A stretch of DNA of 64,000 nt from Schizophyllum amplum (lineage: Eukaryota > Basidiomycota > Agaricomycetes > Agaricales > Schizophyllaceae): contig VDMD01000002.1 in NCBI GenBank assembly GCA_007026445.1, positions 2,914,001 through 2,978,000 on the forward strand, read 5' to 3'. The translations under genes and the position numbers were made by a program. Each line of letters begins with the position of its first letter. Position 1 is the stretch's first letter. Shown here one piece after another: positions 43,901-53,775 of the stretch. The notes below the pieces were generated by a model. That model was not told where the DNA came from. It saw nothing but the letters and a program-made list of their open reading frames with translations, and did no database searches.

Positions 43901-44749
43901 CTATATTTTACCGATGAGGAGGTTACCAATCATCTCCCGACCCGTCGTAACGGACGTCTTCCACAACGTGAAGAAGTCGAGCGTGGAGAAGAACGTGTCG
44001 GCGTACCCGAACGGCAGCATGGGGGGAATCCAGCCTGCGCGAATATTAGCATCAAGGTCACGAGGCATGAGATAGGCGTACCACGAGCGTACTCGAGCGC
44101 GAAGCAACCCTCGTGCATCTTGTACTGCTTCACCATCCCGCGCGGGAGGTGGTGCACGTCGCCCGGCCCGTAGACCTCCTTCTCATACGACCCCGGCTGG
44201 AACGCCCACTGCTCGCCTACGAGAATGTTGAAGTAGTCGTCCGCGGTGTGAACGCCTGAGTGGCCCTCCGTGCCGAGCGGCGTCCCGAAGATGATGAGGT
44301 ACTCGGTGATGCTGGCGTGGATGAGGTACATGGCGCCCATCGCGCCGCCCGCGTTGTTGAACATCCACTCCGTGTTGTCCGGGTTCAGGCGGATCTGCGA
44401 GGGGGGGTACGTCGCGGAGAGGTTGCCGTAGATGAAGTCGACGATGGCGGGCATGTCCCCGGGCGCGGCCGCGACGGCGGCCTGCGCGACCTGGTGCAGG
44501 CTCTCGGGGTCGAAGACGTACCACCGGTCCTGGGGGGCAAGGTGAGCGGGGCGGGTACGGGAGGGGGAACGGGGAACACACCTTGACCGCGTCTGCGACC
44601 TTGGCCATTTGCCAGCAGAACGCGAGGAAGAAGTACCCGATCACGAAGTACATGTAGCGCCCGACGGTAGGGCGCGTCTCTTCCTGGAGAATCACGTCCG
44701 CCGCGCCTTGCGGTGCAGCGGAGGTGGCCTTGGTCGTCTTCTTCACCAT
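43901..44749 (-). CDS. ERG2: C-8 sterol isomerase (ERG2 / sigma-1 receptor fold)
   Basis: Three exons (44749-44582, 44529-44082, 44034-43901), 249 aa. An N-terminal membrane anchor (YMYFVIGYFFLAFCW) is followed by the conserved beta-barrel: NNAGGAMGAMYLIHASITEY, FGTPLGTEGHSGVHTADDYF, LPRGMVKQYKMHEGCFALEY. The C-terminal helix is LPFGYADTFFSTLDFFTLW. The HTADD and GTEGHSG segments hold the acidic residues lining the ligand pocket in this family. Reaction: moves the sterol double bond from C8 to C7 in ergosterol synthesis in the ER. The start is the ATG in ACCATGGTG; the frame extends 11 codons upstream without ATG. Confidence 0.95.
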
Positions 44750-45087
44750 GGTCGTCGTCACGGTGCGACCAGAGAGAGTCAAATTGTTTTTATAGGTCGC
44801 TCGCGACGTGAGCCGACAAGCGGCATCGTACCATGATTTCCCGATGCGCGTCTATCGCCGTGGGAATTCGGAGGACGCGTCCCGCCGGGTCGTGACTCGT
44901 GATGTTCGATTCTGCGCCGGCCTCAACGCAACTCTGCCCAGTACTTTCGCTCAGACGAACCTTTGCAGGCCGTGTTCTCTTTTTGCCCCACTATTTATGC
45001 GACAAAATATGGTAAAGATTAGTGGACCAGATGCTCGAGTAACGTCAATGAACACGACTGTCCATTCCCCAGTGCTCTGGCAACCCT
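44750..45087. other. Spacer between ERG2 and the MBOAT gene
   Basis: A 338-bp interval with the ERG2 promoter and the 3' end of the next minus-strand gene. No coding sequence was recognised. Confidence 0.4.
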
Positions 45088-46901
45088 TTATGCATGCGGA
45101 GGGAAGACCTTTTCCAGCGCCGCGGGTACCGCATACGCCTGAACCGGTGTCGTCGTCCCCGTCGCCGCTTGCGCCGAACCGCGCTTCGCCTGCAACCGCT
45201 TGCAGTACCGCGCACCGCCGGCGTAGAAAAACACGAGCCCACCGCCAACGAGGACGTGCCCGTACCACGCGACCTGATTCCAGCAGTGCACAGACGCGCT
45301 CACTGTCAGCAGCATGAACGGCGCGGCGGCGTAGTTCACGAGCACTTGCGAGGCGAGTCTGCCTGAGACGTCGTAGACCCGCTTTGCTAGCGAGGGAGGT
45401 GCGCCTGGCGCGGGGAGAAGCAGTGGGCGAACGTTGGTGCGCATCAGGCGGCCGAGAGGGGTGATGAAAGCGCCGAGGAGGAAGGTGAGGTAGTACCCAG
45501 ACCGCACGCCGTGCTGGGGACGAGTTCAGATTGGGGGTTGGAATGCGACTCGAGCGGACGCTTACCCAGAATGCGCTCGTCGCGCTCGTGATTATACCGC
45601 TCTTGAAACCGGCCTTTTGCCCTTTGGGTGTGACGCGTTTGTATACGCACTCCTTCAGCCAAATGTTCGTCTTGATGTTCCAGTTGTCGAGCAAGACCTT
45701 GAAGTTCTCTGCGAGTTCTACCCTGCGTATACGGATGTTCGCGGCACCATGCCATGTTGACTTGCCCTTTTCGTTGAAGCCCGTGAAGCCGAACCCGGTG
45801 ACGATTGACGCGCCCTGGCACCGGAGCCGTCAGCACACGTATTTGTCTTGACGTAACAAAGCGACACACCTCGGTCAAAGTCCAGATAGCATAGTACTTG
45901 CATCGTTCAAAGAAACCGCAGATTTGGAAGAGGACCAGACGCTGCCAGAAACTCATGTTTATGAACCATGGTTCGAGCGTCGCGGAGAAGTTGTATGTGC
46001 CACCCAAGACCACGAAGAGGCCGAGACAAACGAGGCCCTTAATTAACCTGCGATACGCGACGCGTTTGCGGCCTGACGGTAGGCGACGATGTCCAGGCGC
46101 GACCTGAACACCCTTGAACAGCGCATCGGTGACGAGGTCATTGTACTCAGAGAAGTCGAGGTACGGCCCGACGAGCACACCAGGAAAGTAGAGTCTGGGC
46201 CAGGTCACTACTGGTAGTCGACAATGGAATGGGCGCGACTTACGCGTAACCAAGGAAGGCAGTCAGAGAGGGATAATCGACGACTCTGCGCGCGAGCTGC
46301 CACTTGTCGAGGTCCTCGGGCTTCTCCCGGCCGTCGCGGACGTTCCAAGCGAAGGTGGTGAGCTTCATGACGAGCACCATCTGGGGCCCGGTGACCTCGA
46401 TGGTCTCGTAGCTCAGGTTGTAGACGGCGCGGATGACATGACTGGAGAGGTGGTTGAGCGGGGAGATCGGACGTGACGAGATTCAGCTCACTTTGCGGTG
46501 AGATGGCCCATGACTACCCTGTATCCCTGTCAGCAAGCAATGCCACTGTTCGAACGCGTTACTCACCAGAACACCACCCAGGGCATGCTTGGACTCGTGT
46601 TATAGCGCGCCATCGTATACGTGAACAGCATGTCGGCAAGCAGCTGTACGAACGCGCCCGGAATATCGAGGACGGGTATGAAGAAGAACAGCGCGACAGC
46701 AATGCTAAAGAGATGTCGTGCATTGGGGTTGGACGATGGGATCCGGATGTACAAGCTGCCCAGCGGGAACGCGACGAGCAAACAAAAGATGAGCTGCACG
46801 CCGTCAGACGCCGTTTGCTAACATGTTTGTTGAGTGCGCACCTTGACCTGGTCGACCGACGCGCCTACGAGGCCGGCCAGGGGGGCAAATAACGCGTCCA
46901 T
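45088..46901 (-). CDS. ALE1: MBOAT lysophospholipid acyltransferase (ALE1/LPT1 type)
   Basis: Seven exons, 503 aa: 46901-46842, 46793-46567, 46518-46492 (27 nt), 46441-46244, 46194-45870, 45814-45566, 45513-45088. Many membrane spans are present (LIFCLLVAFPLGSLYI, LIKGLVCLGLFVVLGG). The catalytic-region Asn block is NWNIKTNIWLKECVYKR, and the catalytic His is in ATSAFWHGVRSGYYL, split by the intron after Trp. VGPYLDFSEY matches the early conserved block. Family knowledge: acylates several lysophospholipids at sn-2 in the ER (Lands cycle). The C-terminal tail is short and non-basic (FPPHA). Confidence 0.93.
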
Positions 46902-47039
46902 CGCGTCCAGATGAGAGCAAACGGCAAAAAGCGCCAGTCTCCCCAAAAGTGCAGCTCGCGCAAGGCAACTTCTCCCCAATGACGTACTGATCTGGTGTGT
47001 TATCCTGTGACTATGACTATGTCCGGCCCTCGCTTTCAA

Positions 47040-47121
47040 GGCACCATGGCGGAGTGGTTAACGCGAGAGATTAGAAATCTCTTCCTCTTTGAGGGCGCAG
47101 GTTCGAATCCTGCTGGTGTCG
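47040..47121 (+). tRNA. tRNA-Ser(AGA), no intron
   Basis: An 82-nt cloverleaf: acceptor GGCACCA/TGGTGTC, anticodon loop TTAGAAA between AGAGA and TCTCT, long variable arm, T arm GCAGG/CCTGC and discriminator G. The downstream TTTT at 47126-47129 is a Pol III stop. Same anticodon as the copies at 14085 and 22738. Confidence 0.94.
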
Positions 47122-47461
47122 ATAAGTTTTGCCGAGGTTCCCTTTTTGCCCTTTTTGGGTTCTATCTATCTATTATGTACGTGTCTCTCGCACGTTAGTT
47201 TCACAGACCGCAACAAGACCACAGTGGCCTTTACCATGACGCGTGCTTCAGGCCTTTCAAGTGATCAGAGGGAGGCGTCCGCTCATGATTGACAATGACA
47301 TCGAGGTGCTAGCTAGCTTGAGAGCTGCCATCATCGGACTCGTCCTTACCTCTGCCCGCCATCTACTTCTGCGCATTGCGTGATCTTGTTGGCGCAAACT
47401 CTAGGTTGCTCTGAGGCATTGCTCTGTGTATCTATAATCTCACCTCTGTCCGCACAATACA
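47122..47461. promoter_or_regulatory. VPS28 upstream region
   Basis: A 340-bp interval between the tRNA terminator and the VPS28 ATG. A C/T-rich tract lies at 47340-47390. No gene was seen. Confidence 0.35.
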
Positions 47462-48467
47462 ATGTCGGAGAGACTATCCATCGACGAGGAAGCTCGCCTA
47501 TACACGACCAACGCGCAGCGCGAGAAGTATAACAACCTGGCGACCCTCTTTGGCATCATCGTCGCGCTCGATTACCTCGAACGCGCGTATGTGCGCGACT
47601 CAATCACTGCGGCCGAGTGAGTCGTTTGTACGTCTGCCCGTTGACGACGCGATGCTGATGGGTCCGTGGAGAGGTATTCGCCAGCATGCACGCGGCTGCT
47701 TTCGCAGTACAAGACCATGCTGAAGCTGGTGGCGGACGACGTGCCGTCTGTCGAGCAGTTCATGACGCGATATAGGGTGCGTGGGCTATGCGATGCGCGC
47801 GGGGGGACACGGGCGCTTACGACCCCCGCCAGATGGACCACCCCGCCGCGCTGCACCGGGTCCAGGTCGGCGTGCCGGCGACGGTGGAGCACTCGAGCGA
47901 GGCGGGACCGGAGACGGGCAAGTGGGTCGCGGAGACGACGCAGGTGCGTGGATCGGTGCCAAAGGGTGTATACAGAACGGCGGCTGATGGAGGGCGGCGG
48001 TGCAGAGCTTCATCACGTTCATGGACGCGCTGAAGCTGAGGCTGCGCGCGAAGGACCAGCTGCATCCGATCTTGCAGGAGCTGGTGACGGGCTATGCGCG
48101 GTTCAAGGGGAGTAAGGATTGGGAAGGAAGAAGTAGAATGGTGGCCTGGTGCGTTTCAGTGAACTGTGTTTCCCCCCATTTCCCTCACTGCATGGTGGTT
48201 TGAATCCTGTTGTCGCTTTCTTCTGCTCATTAGTCTACGCGCTGTGGCTGCCCGTTGCTTCTGACTGATCGCTTCGCCGTCTCGCAGGCTCATCACGCTG
48301 AACGGCATGAAGGCATCCGAAGAGATCACCGAGGAGCAATCCCGGCAGGTAAGAAATTGTGTTAGCTCCCTCGGAGTCCGCTCATCCCTGCTGTGCAGCT
48401 GCTGTTCGATGTCGACCACGCATACGCAGAGTTCTTCCGTAGCTTGAGCGACAAGAAGGAAGGGTAA
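47462..48467 (+). CDS. VPS28: ESCRT-I subunit Vps28
   Basis: Six exons (47462-47616, 47674-47776, 47833-47943, 48006-48148, 48288-48348, 48399-48467); 213 aa, near the family's usual 220-240. The N-terminal core has YTTNAQREKYNNLATLFGII and YLERAYVRDSI, then the ESCRT-I stalk and the C-terminal four-helix domain (FITFMDALKLRLRAKDQLHP ... FKGSKDWEGRSRMVAWL ... DVDHAYAEFFRSL). Role: links ESCRT-I to ESCRT-II in sorting ubiquitinated cargo into multivesicular bodies. The acceptor of exon 2 is AGAG (47673) and intron 4 is 139 nt, both atypical here. Confidence 0.93.
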
Positions 48468-48730
48468 CCGCGGGTTGTAGCATACTGTACTTAGGCTTTG
48501 CAATACACCTGGCTCTGCGCCTATGTATCATGTTACTTTGTGCTCAAGTTGACCTTGAGAGCGGCGAGCGCTGAGATCACGTGAGGATGTTCAGTGCTTG
48601 GATCAGGACGCAGGGCAGCTTCACTTCTCTGCTTGCCACCATCGTCTCCACGCCTTGAAGAGCGTGTTCCCGTTGTTCTTCTCCTCTACCGTACCCAGCG
48701 CGCTGAAGATCCCTCCCATCCACCGCAATC

Positions 48731-49637
48731 ATGGGTCAAACACGTCCGTCGCGCACGCTCGTCCCCGCGTCGCCGCTTGCTCAATCTCCGCTCCCCCTGC
48801 AGCATCACAGTTCATGGAGGACATGTCCCGGCGGTCAAACTGTTTGTGACAGCGCGACTTAGTACTCCGGATAGCACCTTGACCATCGGGCTTCCCAGTC
48901 ACGCCGGCAGAGCTGGATCGCCTGAAGAAGCGGTTCATGAAGTTGGACAGGCGCGTGTTGCTTGCTCTTCCGTCTTGCGTATGCACTGACATGTTGGCGT
49001 TCTTTGCAGCAACCGGTCAGGCTCGATTGACCGCGAAGAGTTCCTGCAAATACCACAAATCGCGACGAATCCGTTGGCGTCGCGAATGATCGCCATTTTC
49101 GACGAGGAGTGCGTGTCGTGATGCGCGCAGGGAGGCGCGGTGCTGATGCTCTCTTTAGCGGTGGTGGAACTGTCGATTTCCAGGAGTTCGTCGGCGGTCT
49201 GAGCGCGTTTAGCAGCCGAGGCGGACGGGACGAGAAGCTCAAATGTGAGTGCCAGGTGCAACCTTGCTGGCAGCCCGCAACTGATGTCTTCCAGTTGCCT
49301 TCAAGGTATATGACGTCGACAGGGATGGATACATATCCAACGGCGAGCTGTTCTTGGTGTTGAAGATGATGGTGGGCAACAACTTGAAGGTGCGTGCCGT
49401 GTGGCGTGGCATCTGGATGTTGGGTCTGACATGCGTGCAGGACCAGCAGTTACAGCAGATCGTCGACAAGACGATCATGGAGGCAGACAAGGACGGCGAC
49501 GGGAAGCTCAGCTTCGAGGAGTTCGCCTTGATGGTGTCGAATACCGTGCGTCGAACTCTTCGCGCTCTCGTGTCGTCCCCATGCTGATCGGCCTTCAGGA
49601 CATCGTGAAGCAGATGACGTTGGAAGACCTCTTCTGA
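48731..49637 (+). CDS. CNB1: Calcineurin regulatory subunit B
   Basis: Eight exons (48731-48743, 48803-48841, 48899-48950, 49010-49108, 49159-49244, 49295-49389, 49441-49545, 49599-49637); 175 aa, the family's usual length. MGQT at the start allows N-myristoylation. Four EF hands are visible: [40 protein letters not shown] and [13 protein letters not shown]. Role: Ca-binding subunit that activates the calcineurin phosphatase in stress, ion and morphogenesis signalling. The intron after KLDS begins GCGCGT and ends TTGCAG; only this GC donor keeps the DSNRSG loop, so it is a GC-AG intron. Confidence 0.96.
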
Positions 49638-50442
49638 GAGGGGTGCGCAAGTCCCCGTTCTAACGCTGCTTCCCCGGACATGTTCATACTCAGCCTTTGG
49701 ATTTACGGTAGCCTTTAATCTGTACATCATCACCTGCGCGGCCAGGCTTCGCGTTCCCTTTGCTGGCTCCTTCATATACGCTTTGCTACTTATCGTCTGT
49801 ATTGAGGTGGAACAATATTGCGATGTATCGTATAGCCTCTATTCCCCCGCTCAAGTTCAGGTTGGTCTTCGTTGTGGGAGGTGAGCACGCTTTTGGACGA
49901 AGGTGAGGCTAATTTGGTCTGCCTGCAGGAAGCCGATGAAGATAACTGTGAAGGTCATTCATTCTTCCTCGTACAGACCATGCGTTCAAGACTGCGTACA
50001 GGCGGCGAACCTTCAGGGACGAATTTTAGGGCAACCTCAGGCCGAACTCGAACTTGACCTTGTGGCGCTGGCGCGACGGCGGCTGGAAGTCACATGCCCC
50101 ATGGACCCACAACGGTTCGGCATCTTCGCTCCGACATACCGGCGGATCGCTGTGCGTTGCCCCTATCTTCGGATTTGGGGGGCCGTCGGCGGGAACGAGT
50201 ACCGTCGAGAGACCACGATGCGCCGATGATACGCGGACCCGCTTTCTGCTTCTTACGTTCACGCCCTCGTTCACGTCCGACGACCTTTTTTCTGGGCCAG
50301 TTTGTCGTCCACCGAGTGCGCGATCGACTCATCACTCGAACTGCACGCTCGACCTCTAGGCCTCACGAGTCACGCCACTGCCCTGCGGCTTGTACTTATA
50401 GAATAGCGCAGCACACCAGCAGCCAAAAATTACGACGACGAC
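49638..50442. other. Gene-free interval upstream of the MFS gene
   Basis: 805 bp. Short open frames exist (for example around 49872-50057) but none shows splice support or a known domain. C/T-rich stretches at 50270-50400 probably belong to the MFS promoter. Confidence 0.4.
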
Positions 50443-52728
50443 ATGAACGCATCGGAGGAACGCGCCAACGACGTGGGGGACGAGGTGAAGGAGGAGGAGA
50501 CCGTACTACCGATCGTCTACGACATCGAGCACATGCCTGTGGCGGACGACCCTCGAGAGTGGTCCAATGCGCGAAAGGTGCGTCCATCTTTCCTCTCCTT
50601 TTTGGTCTCTGGTCTGAAGAATGTTTTCCCTAGAACTTCTCGTTGTTCCTCATAGCGTCGGGCGCCATGATCGCGGGACTTGCCACCAATATACAGAACC
50701 GTTCGTCGTACCGGTGTATTATAATCATGCAAATATACTAACGCTTCTTCTCAACTAGCTGCCGTTGCGGACATGGAAGAGGACCTGCCTGCGACAGCGG
50801 GGCAAATCTCGCTCAGCATCTCGCTTTTCATCCTCATTCAAGGCTTCGCGCCTATATGGTGGAGCTCAATATCAGAGGTGAAAGGGCGTAAGATCGTGTA
50901 TATCGTGTCTATTGCGATCTTCACGGTTGGGTCCATTATCGTGAGCCCGCCAGCTCATTCGTCTATGTACGAACCTGACGATATCCTTTTCCAGGTTGCC
51001 GTCTCGAATAGCATCGGCCTGGTCATTGGCTTCAGATGTGTGCAGGCCGTGGGGTGCGATATTCACTGGTCCTTCAGACGGTCGAGTGCTAACACAGGCT
51101 AGATCCAGCGCAGTTATCGCCATCGGGGCAGCAACGCTAGCAGACGTATACGAACCCGCCGAGCGCGGGACGAAAGTGAGCCTTTGAATTCCTTCTCATG
51201 CCCCTTCACCTAAGTCGCACCCATAGATGGGTATCTACTACATGGCACCGCTTCTAGGGCCCTCCCTAGCGCCCGTTCTCGGCGGCGTCCTGACCACTGG
51301 CTTCAACTGGCGCGCCCCGTTCTGGTTCCTCGTCATCGTTTCCGGTATCTCCCTCTGTGGCTTCATATTCCTGTTCAGGGACACGTTCCGCACGGAGCGC
51401 AGCCTGACATATCAGAGCATCCTCAAGCGCCGGCTGAGAGAGGCGGCGAAGGCGCAGGCCCGGCGACGCGCGCGCGAGGAGGACGCGACGGTGACTGGGG
51501 TGGTGAAGGAGCTTCAGAGCGAGAAAGGCCAGCTATCGAAGGGCGAAGTTGACGTGGAGGACACGGACGTGACAGCGGTGCCGACGCCGGCGATGCCGGC
51601 CACGCCAGCGGTGCCGGACTTGGAGAAGGGCGCAGTGGTGGTGACGACGCTACCATCGGTTAAGATCACGCTTAGGGATGTTAATCCCCTGCCTGGGGTG
51701 CTGGCGATCGTGACGCGGCCAAATAATCTGGTCATGCTGTTTGCGTCTGGTAAGCCCTCGTCTTCCTGTCTACGTGCCGGACTGAACGTGCTGGCTAGGC
51801 CTGCTGTTTACCTACAGCTTCATTGTGCCGTACACCTCTGCGCGGACGCTCAGCAAGTACTACGGGTATACGCCATTGGAGATCGGCTTCGTGCTGCTGT
51901 CTTTTGGGGTAGGATCACTTGGGGGAAGCTTGCTGGGTGGTCGGTGGTCCGACATGATGATAAGGCGGCTGAGCGCGAAAAATGGAGGGAAGACCTATCC
52001 CGAGGTAAATCTGTTTGCGAGTGGCAATGGACGAGGCTCATCGTCATGCAGATGCGACTACAGAGCACGGTGCCGGGACTCGTCTCCCTGCCAGTTTTTA
52101 TCCTGGGCTTTGCCTGGGTCAGCGAGACGCATGTGCATATATCAGCGATGTGTGTCATGCTGTTTATGACAGGATTCGCCCAGTTGTATGTCCTTTCATA
52201 CCCTATTTTGGCAAAATGTTGAGATAATTGCAGATTCGTCTACGCGAGTACACTCAGCTACGTCGTAGACGCGAACGTCGGCCGCTCATCATATGCGGTG
52301 GCGCTGAACAGCGGGTTCCGAGGAGTATCTGCATTTGTGGCAACCGAGATAGCGGTGCCGCTTCAGGTCAGCTCTTGCTACCACCTTTCCTCTCGATACT
52401 CGAAACTCTTGAGCATCATACCATCCCTACCCTTCTTTATTCCGCGTTGGCGTACTGACACTAGCTCCTGCGGGATCTTCGTTAGGATGGTCTAGGCGAT
52501 GGATGGCTTTACACGCTCTGGGCGGGGCTCATGGCCATCGCGGGCACGATGGTCGTGCTGGTCATTTACAAGGGGCCGGGGTGGCGGGCCGCCTCGGAGG
52601 CCCGAGAGCTGCGGCGCGCTGCCCGGCAAGCGGTCAAGCACGGCGAGGTGTCTGCAGCGCCGACACCTGCCCCTACGGCACCTACTTCGCCAGCGGCGAC
52701 GAGGCCGCATACACCTATTCACCATTGA
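50443..52728 (+). CDS. MFS drug:H+ antiporter-type transporter
   Basis: Nine exons (50443-50577, 50634-50700, 50759-51053, 51103-51175, 51227-51749, 51799-52004, 52052-52185, 52234-52366, 52486-52728); 602 aa. MFS motifs: SLFLIASGAMIAGLATNIQN span, WWSSISEVKGRKIVY (motif A, usually D-x-x-G-R), RCVQAVGSSAVIAIGAATLADVYEPAERG (motif B region), APLLGPSLAPVLGGVL (motif C, GPxxGP-like). It is followed by a 120-residue cytosolic loop rich in Arg/Glu and Ala/Pro repeats, then six more spans. Probable plasma-membrane exporter; substrate unknown. Exon joins at 51054-51102 and 52367-52485 were decided by frame. Confidence 0.88.
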
Positions 52729-53775
52729 TAGAGAGGTTACAAAAGGAACCCCCAGGTAAATCTTGTGGAATCGCGCGAGCGGATCAGAGGCCATTTATAT
52801 TGGTTTAGTACGGGTTGGAGCGGTGGCACTAGGGATTTACGATCTGCACCCACTGCTGAGCGGATAGACATATTAGATAACGATACATTGACTCTAAGTA
52901 ATGGAAAACTATCACTCTAGTCAGGCATACAAGCAATCCAAACTTCTAAACAAAACAGCGAGCTGCGCGGCAACACCTCTAGATTGGACAAGGACCCCGG
53001 GCAATGCGCCAAGAGGTCCGATCCAAAAAGGCGGCTTTTTGGGGATTTTCGTCGCACGGATTTTTGCCACTTTGGGGGTCTTTCAGTCGCATTATGATTG
53101 AGATCGGAGACGCACTTTCCAGCCAAATTCCGTCGCACTATGGATCGAACATGGCCAGCGACGGGTCACCCCAAGCCCTGAACCATTGCCTCGGAGGGGT
53201 TGCGCGCACCCATTTGTTGGTTGGGCTCAGCAAAAAGCTTCCGGGACCCTCGACGACCGTCGCATTATGGATCGAACCTGGCTCTCGACGCCCTCACGCG
53301 GCGCACGTTGGATCAGACCTTCGGCACGCAAACTGACCTATCCGGCGCATTGGGATCGGGCCTCGGCGGTTTTTGGGGGTCCAATTCGGCGCACAAGGAT
53401 CGAACATATAGGCGTATTGCCCGGGGTCCTATTGGACAGCGGTGTGACGCGTAACGGTCACGCAACCTGGGCACGACAGGGCACGACTCGTCCGATTGGC
53501 TCCAATGTCTACTTTCCTTTGTGGCACGACCACGATCTCCCACTCATCGCCGCATACAGGAATGGCTTGCTGTAGCTTTTGCTCCCCGCCGGGGACTCTA
53601 GTGAAAAGTCAGATTATACAAGACGGGTCTTCGTGGCCGTCTCATCTATACAAATGCATAGGCCAGCCGCTGGAGACCCTGCAGAATATTCCAGTGGCAA
53701 CTGAAGTGCGTGAATTTCACCTGTGTCTCTCGCGAACTGAAGCTGATAAGCACTCAGAACGAGACGGTCGTTGAG
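52729..53775 (+). repeat. Degenerate interspersed repeat, core CGCAnTATGGATCGAAC
   Basis: No gene is supported in this kilobase. Related words recur: GTCGCATTATGATTGAGATC (53088), TCGCACTATGGATCGAACAT (53132), TCGCATTATGGATCGAACCT (53262), GCGCACGTTGGATCAGACC (53306), GCGCATTGGGATCGGGCC (53346) and GCGCACAAGGATCGAACAT (53391). Spacing is irregular (about 40-130 bp). A decayed tandem array or a repeat-derived remnant is likely. Confidence 0.45.
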
